DNA from: Anaspis maculata
Lineage: Eukaryota; Arthropoda; Insecta; Coleoptera; Scraptiidae
Direction of reading: 5' to 3'
Assembly (NCBI GenBank): GCA_949128115.1
Contig: OX421968.1
Span: forward strand, 5,394,001 to 5,458,000
DNA: 64,000 nt
The position numbers and the translations under genes are program-made. Of this stretch, positions 1 through 11,718 are shown in pieces. Under the pieces are notes generated by a model. It saw only the letters and a list, made by a program, of their open reading frames with translations. It did no database searches and was not told where the DNA came from. How positions within the stretch are numbered: the first letter of the stretch is position 1; the number at the start of each line of letters is the position of its first letter.

Positions 1-1235
1 GGAAAGCTCCCCAAGACTGACATATGGCGGAACAAGAGACCGTGTATAAAATTATGTACTTAATAATTATTAGTACGTGAAGTATGAGAGGTGCCAACCT
101 GGAGCAGTCGGCTTGACTGCTAACCGAGAAGCTGAAAATTTTATCTGGCGCCCCTCTTTGTTCTAAATATTGTACTAAATTGGGCTCCAGTTAATATAAA
201 GTGAATTTGGACGGGGCGTGATTTGTTTGAAAGTTTTAAGTGTCATTATTCAGTAGCTCGCGCGATTTTAGAATTCCCAAAGTGTGTTGTTTTTGCGCGA
301 CAATAAGGGAGGCTATTTTCTTCGAATGTCGTAGTCGTATTAAATGCGGGCTACCCGGGCGCTATAGGGCACAACTGGCTGCCAAAGCGTACTTTTATTA
401 GGCTATTAATAAATTATAGCAACAGGCGGAGCAAGCCAGGAAGCCTATTGTTCATACATTAACTCAAGTAGCATCTTGGCTTGACGTAATAATGAGATTC
501 AGGCTGATATGGCAATAGGATTTAGCTAAATAGAGGTGATCAATCACCGCACGCCGTGTCACTGCATTGACTGTGGGATAGCGAACGCTGTGGTTCAGCA
601 CCTGAGCCTCGTTCCGCGTTCACCACATGAATATGCATGCGCTGGCCACACACACATGCTGGTGATGTATCACCTACAAGCCCCCGTCACTTCCTGCCCA
701 CTATAATCAATTACTTGCGTAGATGAACATGTAACTTCGGCAACATGTATGAAAAGCTGCCATAAACACGGCCGTCGAACGCACTCCCAGCCCCGTGTTG
801 CAGGCAGAGTCGGAACTCGCAACTCGGAATGGTGAGTGGTAACCCGTCGCGACGCCATACAAAATGCGACAGTCGACAGCTCCTCGCAAGGTCAACGAAG
901 AATCAAACGCTCAAAAGAGCCTAACTAAGACACTGACTGAACATAACAAGATTCCAAACACCCGTTTCCGTGTTCTTTTAAGACCTTATTAGCACTTTTC
1001 GATGACGAAAGCCAAAAATTATGTTCACCTTTTTTCCGTTCCTATCATGCTACTATTTTTTAGAAACCAAATAACGACAAATTACTGTCAACTATTGATT
1101 TGACAAATTGCTGTAACATTTTTTGACAAAAGAAATGAGTCCATCTCACCATCTCGTGTGTGTTCAAGGAAGTTTGTCCAGAAAATTGGTTTACTTCGCA
1201 GCTATCATTCATTTTAGTGACCTAATTACAAAAAG
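1..1235. other. No gene recognised
   Basis: AT-rich sequence with only short open frames on both strands and no recognisable domain. A 14-16 base poly-C run near position 1243 starts the next repeat. I see no RNA gene or mobile-element end in this stretch. Confidence 0.5.
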
Positions 1236-1436
1236 TAAGACCCCCCCCCCCCCCTACTAACTGCCTTATCCATGGGACAATTTCAAAAAGGAAAACTGAT
1301 TCTTGAAGAAGTTTTGCTGAATTTTTTAAATTTGCCCATAAAAACTTTCTAAACCATCAATTTCCAGGGTGTCGCAAAAAAATTTCATCAACATGCAGGT
1401 GATACAGTCTTTTATTACCCCGATTACGACGAAATA

Positions 1437-1690
1437 TAATAATAATAATAATAATAATAATTTCGTCTTTGTTACGGCGAAGTCTACCCAATGGCTGCTC
1501 TACTTAACCGTGGACCGACAGCTTAACGTGCTCTCCGAGGCACGGTATAAGCGAGCTGATAGTTAAATCTCTGGTAGGTCACCCATCCAGAAATCTGACT
1601 GCGCCTGACGTTGCTTAGCCTCGGATATCGCTCTCCCGACATCCGACGCTCCGCGCCACGCTTATACCGTAATATAGCACTTACGGGTTC
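1437..1690 (-). mobile_element. 5S rRNA-derived SINE with (ATT)n tail
   Basis: Read on the minus strand, positions about 1640-1570 resemble the internal promoter region of 5S rRNA: AAGCAACGTCAGGCGCAGTC, followed after a few bases by GGATGGGTGACC. The 5' part is diverged from genuine 5S. Downstream comes a segment CTCGGAGAGCACGTTAAG typical of arthropod SINE bodies, and the copy ends in an (ATT)n run at about 1437-1462. The 5S-like head, short body and microsatellite tail indicate a 5S-headed SINE transcribed by RNA polymerase III, not a 5S gene. It lies inside the left arm of the surrounding inverted repeat and has no counterpart in the right arm, so it inserted later. No clear target-site duplication was found. 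Confidence 0.7.
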
Positions 1691-2078
1691 ATTTGACAAA
1701 CAAACTGTCAAAATATTAGTAATGTAACAGGTTGAAATATAGAAAAATTACAGTCAAACCGACTCTGAGAATTTCTTTTCAACAACCTATAATTTTTTTG
1801 AAAAAAGAACCCGTTAGTGTTATATGTATAAACTGCGCACAAAATGAAGTGACAATTTTATTTTTGTAAGTTTTTTCAAATGTCCATAACTTTTGAAAAA
1901 ATGATCGGAATCTAAAGCAGCTGGCACTGTTGTGAGGATACATTCTTCTATTTTGCGAACCATACATATCCAGCCGATTCAAAGTGAAGGTATATCTCAT
2001 ACAGGGTGAGTGATACAAAAAGGCGTGCAACTTTCTGCTCTTTCCATCTTGGCACCGGAAATTTTCACGTCATCCTGT

Positions 2079-3135
2079 ATACAGGGTGTTTCAAATTTAA
2101 GTCGCGTCCTTTCAGAAAATGATGGGAAACTTCAAAAGAAGTAGACTTTTTCAAAAAAATATGTCAGAAACGAGTAATAACGGAGATATAGGCGTTCAAA
2201 GTTGAACTTGAAAAATAGTTTTTTCGTCATAGCTTTGGAATTTCTCAACCGATTTTGTTCAAATTTGAATCATTGCTTACTGAAATAAGTCGGTATCGAA
2301 CACCAATAACGCGTTCCATCAAAAATTTTCAGAGGCTTGGATAATGAGGGGTGCCCTCGCTTTTTTACTTCTAGTTTTTACCCTCTCAGGTAATTTTGTA
2401 AATAGTTAATATTTTTGAATTTCATGTTCAATTTGGAAGGAAAAGTTACTCGTGCAAAAATTTGATAAGAGGCTTCGTTATTGAGATATTTGAGGTTGAA
2501 ACTTCGGAAAACATCACGAAAACACCATCATCGCACTTTCAAAAGCCAAAAAATTAAAATCTAAGATAACTAATGATTCCTTTGTTGGAATAGGTTTTCT
2601 AGGTGTTTTAAGTTGATGAACCATGACTTTTTCTAAGAAACGAGAAGTTTTTAGGAAAAAACTTTTTTTTTGAGCTCTTGAAAGTGGATATTTTGATGTG
2701 TTTTTCGTAGTTTCAAACCTAAATATCTTGAAAACAACGCATTCAATCAAAATTTTGCAAGAGTAACTTTTTCTTCCAAATTGAACACAGAATTTCAAAG
2801 TATGAACAACCTACAAAATTACTTGGAGGGGTAAAAAATAGGGGTAGAAAAACGGAGGCATCCCTCATTATTCACGCCCCTGAAAAATTTTGATGGAACG
2901 CGTTATTAATATTGGATACCGACTTATTTCAGTAATCTCCGGTCCAAATTTCAACAAAATCGGTCAAGAAATTTCAACGTTATGACGAAAAATCGATTTT
3001 TAAAGTTCAACTTTGAACGTCTATATCTCCGTTATAATTCGTTTCTGACATATATTTTCTCGAGAAAGTCTACTTCTTTTGACGTTCCCCATAATTTCCT
3101 GAGAGGACGCGATTTAAATTTGAAACACCCTGTAT
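2079..3135. mobile_element. Fold-back element, about 1.06 kb hairpin
   Basis: The sequence begins TATACAGGGTGTTTCAAATT and ends with its reverse complement. Both arms stay complementary through more than 450 bp towards a centre near 2605, with matching pairs such as AGTAGACTTTTTC/GAAAGTCTACTT and GGAACGCG/CGCGTT. TA-rich ends are compatible with Tc1/mariner-type TA target duplication. It has no coding potential of its own; short frames on it are mirror images. Transcribed, it would form a long imperfect double-stranded RNA. Similar internal words occur in the hairpins at 8049-9092 and 17519-18522. Confidence 0.8.
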
Positions 3136-3206
3136 ACGAATGTGGCTGCGTCTTGCAGCCTGTAGTAACTTTTTAGTTTTTCACTCTACGTTGTGTACTT
3201 GGGGAG

Positions 3207-4368
3207 TAGTGTGGTCCAAAAAAAAACTGTTTTTCTGTTTTTGTTCGGGCCACCCTCTACTTTTGTTACACATACCCATAGTGATTTCCTCGTGAAATTT
3301 CAATTCTCTACCATGGCAGAAAGGGGGTGCTCATCAACCCCCTGATTTTGAAAATTCTAGATTTATTCGTAAAAGTCTGTGGCATCCAGATATCAAAAAC
3401 ACGAAGGAATATGTCAGTAATAATCTATTTAGCACAATTTGAGAATTATATAAAAGAAAAATCAGATGAGAGTGGAATATTGATCGTTGAACTAATAGTG
3501 ACACCTACCAAAAAAGCGGAAATGTTTCGCAGTATGACTTGTTGATGTTGAAGCTAGATGTCACAAAGTAAGGCCCAGTGTTTTCATCTCTGGTTAACTT
3601 TAACCAATAGGTCAATGTCACAAATGTCATATCAACATTGCTGGAACATTGGTATCTTTGGCAATTAACCTCAAGTTGACCTCTGGATAGAGTTATCCTG
3701 GGACGGAAATAGTGAGTCTAAAAATAATGTTGCAATCCTAAGGACTGCGGAAACCTCAAGATATTTCACCTTTGGAAGAACATTAAACATGTTACTGATT
3801 TTAAATATCAGTGTCTACTTCCTAAGACATTTCTTCTAGATATGGATCAACATCCATGATCACCTCCAAGGCAAAGACTGAGTTAGGTATAAATTTACGG
3901 GTGGGAAAGGATACTGGCTAAAAGGGGTGTCCAATTGTTCGAGAAATACAACTAACTACTGACCAATGACAAGAATGAAAAGATGGTTTTGTTGCATATG
4001 GTAGACCAATTGGAAAATGGTGCCTATTTGGACGACCAAAAATTTTTGATCAACGTAGTCTAAAGTAAAATCATACCATGTTAGTTGAACATTATAATTC
4101 CGCTTCATTTGATTTTTTTTACATAATTCTCCACTTAGGTACACCAAACGAACAATAATTCATATATTACTTCGTATTTTGTTGAATCTGGATGCTACAA
4201 ACTCCTACGGATAAATCTGGGATATTCAAATTTTGAGGGTTGATGAGCACCCCCTTCCTGCCATGGTAGAGAATTGAAATTTCACCAGGAAATCACTATG
4301 GGTATGTGTAACAAAAATGGAGGGTGGCCCCATCAAAAATTGAAAATTTTTTTTTTTGGACCACACTA
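3207..4368. mobile_element. hAT-type fold-back element with 8-bp target duplication
   Basis: The termini are TAGTGTGGTCCAAAAA at the left and its reverse complement at the right. They are flanked by a perfect 8-bp direct repeat TTGGGGAG at 3199-3206 and 4369-4376. The arms pair over most of the 1162 bp, for instance 3250-3345 with 4235-4325 and 3380-3500 with 4090-4200, while the centre (about 3540-3960) is less paired. An 8-bp duplication with TAG...CTA ends is characteristic of the hAT superfamily. No transposase frame exists, so it is non-autonomous. It sits in the loop of the larger inverted repeat 1236-5606. Confidence 0.8.
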
Positions 4369-5606
4369 TTGGGGAGATATGATTTTTCTTGTATAAAAGT
4401 ACCAATTATTTCATAAAAGAGTAATAATTGTACGAAACAGTTTGTTATTCAAACGATAATCATCTCAAGATAAGATGATTTGTTTCCTCTTCAGGAACCA
4501 TAAATTTAATTGTCAATAATGGCAAAGAAATGATACATACAGGGTGATGGGAAAAGAATTGCGTTTTTTTTTCTTGGCGCAGGCGCAGACAGGAAGGGTT
4601 CTATCACTCGGTACAGGTACTCGAATTGACTGTATCTTGTAGCTTGTCGTATCTATAACTAACAGGTTGTCTTTCTACTCTGCATTACGTAAATACCTCC
4701 ATCGGCCCACCGTCCCGAGTCGCATACTGCCTGCCTAAGCCCATGCTCACAGGTCAACCCGATGAACCTGCACTCACAGGATTATTCCAGGGCACTTGGA
4801 ACGTTTTCGGGTCAGTAGTCAACTTTTGTGCAGTGATTTTTTTATGGTACTGACCAAAATCTAAATTCCTGTTGTGTTCCTTAATATTTCTGAGCCTTGA
4901 TCCGATCGCCAACAATTGAATCTCCATTGCAGATGAGAGATCCAGAAAAATCCATTGCCTAGATATAGAGATACAGCTTTTTATTGTTAGCTCTTTGTTT
5001 GTGACAGTTTCATGCGACGGGATTGTTGCCGTTTAACAGATTGCAAATTTGCATTTTTTACAAGAAAAATCATTGTTAATGTACAAGGTAGAGTGAGACA
5101 CTAAACGGGTCTGAGTTAGAGATACTACCGGCTACAAGATGCGATCACATTCGTATATTCAGGATGACGTGAAAATTCCCTGTGCCACGATGAAAAGAGC
5201 ATCCAGTACTTTGCACGCCCTTTTGTATCACCCTGTATGAGGCATTTCTCCGCTTTGGATGACTTGGATATGTATGATTCACAAAAATCGAATGTATTTT
5301 CAAAATAGTGCAGACTGTTTCAGATTACGATCATTTTTCAAAAAGTTATGGACATTTGAAAAAACCTCCCAAAATAAAATTGTCACTTCATTTTGTGCGC
5401 AGTTTACATTTGTATTGAGGACCAAAATCTGCCATTGCAATATTTAAATGAAAATTTTATTTTATTGTTTTGCGACAATGTGTGTATTCGGGATCTAGAA
5501 AACTTTCATGAGCAAAACTTGAAAAATTCAGCAATAATCCTTCAATAATCAGTTTTTATTTTTGAATTTGGTTCAGGGATAAGCCGGCTAGGGGGGGGGG
5601 GGGGTC

Positions 5607-6378
5607 AATCTTAACGAGAACACCATGTACATTGCACATTGTATTACAATTTCATTATTGTTTCGTTGTTATCCTGGAAACTACCTGAAACCTGCTTGGC
5701 AAAAATATCAACAATTATGCCCTGAAACTTCAATGTCGGGATGGTGAAACATATGTAGTGTACTTGCTATTATGTCATCTTCAAAATGAAATAGCCATTT
5801 ATGCAAGAAGTAGTAAGGAAACGAAAGTAGAAGATGCAACAAACACGTAAAGAAACCGGGTGATTACTTGACTAATTTAGAAGTCTTCAACACGAGCAAA
5901 GCAAATGACCGAAATTCGGGCTATTCCATGTATAAATTAGCAAGAGATATTTTCATCTTCATTCATCGAATTTAAATCATTTTCGAAGACGTTGCATGTT
6001 ACGATGAGAGAGGTTCCGCGGCAGACATGTCGACAATTTTTTGTTTTGTTTTGAGTAATACGGTTTTGTCCTGTCGGTGACTGTAAATTGAACAACAACT
6101 TGATCAGATTCATGTGTGAAACATGGTTTCCTGATATAAACTACGCAACGAAATTGACATCGTGCTCCAAAATTTTATTCTTTTTCAAAATAAGAGTTTA
6201 AAGCATTTGAGAGCTTAATTCTCTAGGTATAGAATCGTATCAATTCGAAAATCGACAGATGTCAACTTGAGTTTCTACAGGGGTGTTACAGAAAGTAGTG
6301 CAACATTTTTAAAAGTCTGACATACTCCCATTTCAAATAAAACTTTTTTGGATTTCAACAGCAATGGCATGTAGCTAA
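5607..6378. other. No gene recognised
   Basis: AT-rich spacer between repeat elements. Only short frames, no domain, RNA gene or mobile-element end that I can support. Confidence 0.4.
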
Positions 6379-6379
6379 A

Positions 6380-6544
6380 GGTGCGTTCAGTCAGCTTATT
6401 TAGCCGCAAGTTTTAATTTTAGTTATAAGCGCAGCATCGCTTATTGGCTGATATGAGTCGGCTAGTTCATGACAGCCAATGAGCATTGCTGCGCTTACGA
6501 CTAAAATTAAAACTTGCGGCTAAATAAACTGACTGAACGCACCT
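6380..6544. mobile_element. Short palindromic MITE, about 165 bp
   Basis: AGGTGCGTTCAGTCAG at the left end is matched by CTGACTGAACGCACCT at the right. The inner arms also pair, for example CCGCAAGTTTTAATTTTAG with CTAAAATTAAAACTTGCGG. This makes a hairpin of roughly 65 bp per arm around a short loop. No reliable target-site duplication was identified, so the superfamily is unassigned. Confidence 0.75.
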
Positions 6545-6593
6545 CAAGTTCATCTCGAAACGGTTTTTGATTTATATCTCTATTTCTTTTATT

Positions 6594-7233
6594 TACAGGG
6601 TGGTATGAAAAAAGCGACTTTTTGGTCTCTGGTGATAACATTTCTCCTTCTTTACCAATTTTCAAAATCCAGGGAAAAATCATATTGAAGCTGAAGCCTT
6701 AGGTAAGAAAATCTAATAAACACAATCGACTCAAGACCAACATTCAAAATATAGGGTGGCATCAAAAGTGACATATGAATATATCTGTCCAAGAATCCGA
6801 GCGGGTGGAGAACTAAATGAAAATCAACATTGTTTTTGGACGAGGCATTCATGCTGAACACCCTTGGATGTTTTATGATTGATTGTGGCAAGAGCTTTGG
6901 ATTGAGGGCTTAAATTGCAGCTACATGTTTTCCAAGAAGAAACAGAGCCATTACTCACCTGGAAATGCCGTAACCAATGTTACGGAAATTAGAACGAAGA
7001 GGACAGTCTGTCCCTGATTGTTCCGTTTCGTAACGTTGGTTACGAACATTTTCAGACCAGCGAGAAAGCTAATCCTTTCTCAGAAACACGCAGTTCTAAT
7101 TTGGTCCCTCCATCGATCATTCTTGTGACAATCAATCATGAAACATCAAAGAGTGTTCAAAATGAATGCCTCGTCCGTAAACAATGTTGATTTCCATTTG
7201 TTTCTCCACCCGGTTGGATTTCTGGACAGATAA
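6594..7233. mobile_element. Decayed or truncated fold-back element
   Basis: The left part begins ACAGGGTGGTATG, like the termini of neighbouring fold-backs. Segment 6782-6890 (around AACATTGTTTTTGGACGAGG) returns inverted at 7125-7233, but the right terminus is missing and the sequence runs into an ATT repeat at about 7234. A smaller hairpin lies in the loop (CGTAACCAATGTTACG near 6970 against CGTAACGTTGGTTACG near 7030). Confidence 0.6.
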
Positions 7234-8048
7234 TTATTATTATTATTAGGTAGATCTCGTCAAAATATAACGGTAACCTTTATACCATTTTGCAAAGTTC
7301 GGCATTGTTACAAAGATTCGGCCTTCAAATTTGACTTTTTTCGGATTTCAAAAATTTGTGACTCAGTGAAGTTTTCACTGAAATAACTTATATTCCATCA
7401 GTTCTAGTCCAGTCCAGTCCAGTCCAACAGTTCCAAAGAACCATACCTTTGCATTTTGCACCAGCTATTATTTTCCCTCTCAGTGGGGCTCCTCTCCGGC
7501 TCAACTCTTCTTTGAGCTTTAGCACTTTCCACTTTCCGTACATTTGTTTGCATTTCTTGGAGGTTATGTACGATAACTGTCAATAGTGTCAATATGGGTG
7601 CATGGAACACGTCGCCCTTTACAATCCGTTTTGCCTATATAGTTCCCCATTCTGGAAGATGCAAAGTCTTTGAAATTGTGAGGGGCTCTGGTTGGCCTGA
7701 ATGCCCATCAAGCAATTTACTGTTATTGGCATTTTACATTGTACGTCCGGTAAATGAGTTTTTGTTTGCTTTTTAGTGTTCAGTAGATTTCAGCATACGG
7801 AATCCTAAAGAGGATTTTTTTTTTTAATTTGATTTCTTTCGACTATCATACCTACTTTCATCTGCGATGAGAGAGGTAGGAAGAGCTTTGTTCTTCGTTT
7901 TTTTTGTGTTTCTGGATGGATTGCAACACAATTTTGTGAACATGTTGCATGTGTCTTTCTGTGGCCGGACGTGAAAATTAGTTTTCCTACGACCACCCAC
8001 GAAAACGCTACTTTCTGTACGGTATAGTATAGTATAGTATAGTATAGT
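7234..8048. other. Spacer with microsatellites, no gene recognised
   Basis: Starts with a short ATT repeat and contains a CCAGT repeat near 7410. It ends in a pentanucleotide (TATAG)n tract at about 8022-8048, which is the insertion site of the next fold-back. The short frames show no recognisable domain. Confidence 0.5.
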
Positions 8049-9092
8049 ATACAGGGTGTTTCCAAAATGGTGTTACAAACTTTTAGGGGAGATTCCCCAT
8101 CAAAAATGGACAAGGAAAATATATACCTTTGATGTCCTAAAATGCTCAGTTGAAAAGTTACAGGGTGTTCAAGTTGACTTTTTAAAACTGATTTTTTGAC
8201 ATAAGTTTTGAACCGTTTAACCGATTTTGTTCAAGTTCTCACCAAAGTTAACTGAAATAAGTCTCTATCGAATAATGGTAACGTGTTGGAGAAAAAAGTT
8301 CAGGGGCGTAGATAATGGGGGCTGTCCTTATATTTCCCCCCCTATTTTTTACACCCCTAGCTATTTTCCCAAATTGTTCTAATTTTTTTATTCTACGTTC
8401 AATTTAGAGAAAAAAGTTACTCTTGCAAAATTTTGATTAGAGGCTTCGTTTTTGAGATATCTGAGTTTGAAACTTTGGAAAACATCCCGAAATTGCCACT
8501 TTCCAAGGCCAAAAAATTAGAATAAAAAAAACTCATGATTTTTCAGCAGAAATAGGTTCTCTTCAATTTTCTAAGTTGATAAACCACTATTTCCTCTGAG
8601 AAACGAGAGCTTTTCAGGAAAAAAAAATTGGGCCCATTGAAAGTGGCGATTTCGAGATGTTTTCCAAAGTTTCAAACTCAGATATCTCAAAAACGAAGCC
8701 TCTAATCAAAATTTTGCAAGAGTAACTTTTTTCTCTAAATTGAACGTAGAATAAAGAAATAAGAACAATTTGGGAAAATAGCTAGGGGTGTAAAAAATAG
8801 GGGGGGAAATATGAGGACAGCCCCCATTATCTACGCCCCTGAACTTTTTTCTCCAACACGTTACTATTATTCGATAGAGACTTATTTCAGTTAACTTTGG
8901 TGAGAACTTGAACAAAATCGGTTAAACGGTTCAAAACTTATGTCAAAAAATCAGTTTTAAAAAGTCAACTTGAACACCCTGTAACTTTTCAACTGAGCAT
9001 TTTAGGACATCGAAGGTATATATTTTCCTTGTCCATTTTTGATGGGGAATCTCCCCCAGAAGTTTGTAACACCATTTTGGAAACACCCTGTA
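8049..9092. mobile_element. Fold-back element, about 1.04 kb hairpin
   Basis: Left end TATACAGGGTGTTTCC, right end its reverse complement, inserted in a (TATAG)n tract that continues on the far side (9091-9100). The arms pair across nearly the whole length, for example GTTGACTTTTTAAAACTGA near 8175 with TCAGTTTTAAAAAGTCAAC near 8950. The internal phrase CAAAATTTTGATTAGAGGC also occurs in the fold-back at 17519-18522, and with mismatches in that at 2079-3135, so these belong to a related set. Non-coding. Confidence 0.8.
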
Positions 9093-10158
9093 TAGTATAG
9101 CGCGAAAGTAGAAATATCGTCATTAATGCCTTTTGCTTTCGCTTTTCAATATGCCAAACATAGTTCCATGGCAAACGATTTCCCATATTCCAGCATTTGG
9201 GAGGCTTCCCTGGGCATGCCACTGGATACTTCTTTGCTCTCAGTAGGTGGTCGTTGTTCAAAGTCGAGAACTTCCAGTAATCAGTAATAATAGAAATAAA
9301 ACAAATCGCGTGAGAATGTTGGCTGAATCTGTGACATTGAAATCAAGAGGGATTGAAATAATTTAGTTTTAGTAACTAGGTGAATCTGAACAAAATATCT
9401 AAAAATCCCTAGCAACTGTCAATGTCGAACAGCGTTGCCGGTTGTTGTGAAATTTCTCAAAATTGGAGGAATCTCATCTGGTTTTCGGTAATTTCATTTA
9501 ATTTACGTAAAAATCGAGAAGGGGCGATAAAACATTCGAAAATATACATTAGAAAATAGGATATCAGTGAGTAGTATGTATCGGTAAGTGACGCCTTCTG
9601 ACATAAGTATTTTGATATTTCGATCGTCAATGAGCAGACGTCGGACAGGGAAATAGGTCGGTCGAAGGAAAAATAGTGTACACAACTTGCAAGAAAGTGT
9701 CTTTTCTTGCATTCGTGCAATTTTTCACACTCATGCGAAAAGTATCACTTTCGTTGCTTGTTATGTAATATACTATTTCAGCACCGAAACCTTAGTGAGC
9801 TGTACCACAACACAACGTGCGAGATGAAGATAGTTTTCCGCATCTTCCAAAAAATATATTCCTATTAAACTTGGTACATGGGTGAGATCTGAAAGGTGGA
9901 ACGTTCACAAATGGAAACATGATTGTGGAAAATACTCAAATTTTCATGAAATAAGATGGAGATTTCAGAGAGCGGCGGGATACTTGATTTCGTGGATATT
10001 TGTGTACACATCTGCGAGATCATAGTTAGAAAATATACTGAAAAGGGTAAACATCGCATCGATCAGCACAAAAGCACGTTTCGTTCTTTAGAAATTATTT
10101 TTTGAATATAAACGTCGAATTTTGCATTGTGAATTCCTCGGTAAATTATAATTTCATA
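9093..10158. other. No gene recognised
   Basis: AT-rich, no long frame, no inverted-repeat structure I could detect, no RNA gene. Overlapping minus-strand frames of 64-90 codons show no known domain. Confidence 0.4.
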
Positions 10159-10260
10159 TAATAATAATAATAGTAATAATAATAGGTTTATTCTCAACAG
10201 GTCGAGCCCAATTACAGAGAATTGAAAATATGTACGTTACGTTATGTTACACTTAAAACG
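10159..10260 (-). mobile_element. 3' end of a non-LTR retrotransposon (fragment)
   Basis: Read on the minus strand, a short 3' untranslated stretch ends AATAAACC followed by an (ATT)n-like repeat at 10159-10184. A simple-repeat tail directly after AATAAA is typical of several insect non-LTR clades. No coding sequence remains. Confidence 0.4.
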
Positions 10261-10285
10261 GTACAACTGACAGACAAGGAACATT

Positions 10286-11710
10286 TAGTGTTGCCGTCTA
10301 GAGTTAGACTTTCTAGAGTCTTGTTCTGAAAAGGCGTCAAGATTTAGATAAGACTTCTAGAACTCTTGTCTTGAAATTTTCTAGACAAGACAAGAATAGG
10401 GCTGTCAAGATCAAGAATCTTGATCAGACTCTAGAAGAAAAAAAATCTGATATGTACCTTCCTCTCTGTTGATCGTTTTTGATATCTGCTGGATGTGTTA
10501 TTTGCTTGGAGATTCATTTCAGCACCCACAGCAAACATGAAGGACCCAGACGTTTACTATGGAAAAGTGGTTTGGGTGAATTTGGCTGAATTGATAGTAT
10601 GTTGTAGATTTTGACTTGAGAAACGATTTTTTGAGAAATTTTTTCCTTTTCCTGGAAAAAATTCTTCCTCTAATAAAGTCGAAATTACGAATTTTCTCAA
10701 AAATTTCACAATTCATGAAAATGATTCAACTTACTGGGATTGTGATCATGGGAGAAATAATTTGATAAAAATAGATGAAATTAGGTTGTGAATCAGGGTA
10801 GTCATCGAGGGATTTATGAGGGGGTCGAAATCGAGAAAATTACGTGAATTCCTAGAACTTTGAGTTCTTACAAAACCTGATCAAAACAATAATAGAGAAA
10901 TAATTTTCACAATCTAAATCGATAAGTTCATCAAGGAGACTAGGGATCGAAATCAGAAAAATAAAGTGAAATTTCGGAACCTCAGATTCCCATAAAATCT
11001 TATCTTATGAGCAATTTGCGATTTAAATTATCTCTACCATCACAAGATGGCTGCCAAAAGTGAGTTATGACAACCGAACCGCCAATGACATGAAAGTGAT
11101 ATAATAATTGACCTCCAATCAGTCACTAGCACTTACATACTAAGTTCCTAAGAAACTTAAATTCATTGTGTAACGCTCCTTCGCACGAGCATATCAGGGG
11201 AGTAAAGTAAGCTCTCACATCTTCAGCAGCTCTGTCGTACTCGAGGTGTTTTTGGCTAACATGTTGATTGGAGATGGCCTGCCAGGAAAGATTTCGGAGG
11301 CGGTAGGAAGTAGCGTCTGCATCAATGATGCGGTTATCAAATAACGCTACCCTTCCCGCCTCCCAAACTCACCTGACCATCATGTCTCCTATATTTTTGT
11401 TGCAGCTCAGCTTTTTTCTACTGAAGGTGATAATTAATAGCTAAAAATGTTTTGGTTACATACTCAAATTTCAACATGAACATTTCTTGAAAAGTCACAA
11501 AATAAAAACCTGCTCTTCAACGTGCTCCTCGCTTCTCAGTTTCCCTGTTTTATCTAGTTTTTTTTTTAATGTACGTTTATATTGGAGGAGGTTTTTTTTT
11601 AGTAATCTCATTTTTAAATCGTCTTGATATTGTCTTGATATTTCAAGACAAGACAAGAGTAGGCCAACTCTTGTCTTGTCTTATCTTGCCTTGTCTAGAC
11701 GGCAACACTA
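10286..11710. mobile_element. Non-autonomous hAT-like element, 1.43 kb
   Basis: Ends TAGTGTTGCCGTCTAGA and TCTAGACGGCAACACTA are exact inverted repeats. They are flanked by 8-bp near-duplications GGAACATT (10278-10285) and GAAGCATT (11711-11718), six of eight matching. Both subterminal regions are packed with CAAGACAAG / CTTGTCTTG words, the kind of repeated subterminal motif to which hAT transposases bind. The interior (10518-11010) resembles 25260-25560, another interspersed repeat. No transposase frame is present. Confidence 0.75.
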
Positions 11711-11718
11711 GAAGCATT

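Larger units (their letters stand above)
1236..5606. repeat. Outer inverted repeat enclosing two fold-back elements
   Basis: The poly-C tract near 1243 and the following sequence (1260-1400) reappear inverted at 5460-5606, ending in a matching poly-G tract. The segment 1790-2078 reappears inverted at 5157-5420, for example the stretch around ACTGCGCACAAAATGAAG. The left arm is split by a SINE at 1437-1690. The loop carries two other hairpin elements at 2079-3135 and 3207-4368. The arms are diverged with many small indels, so this is older than its inserts. It is most simply a fold-back transposon remnant; no coding region supports an autonomous identity. Confidence 0.7.
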
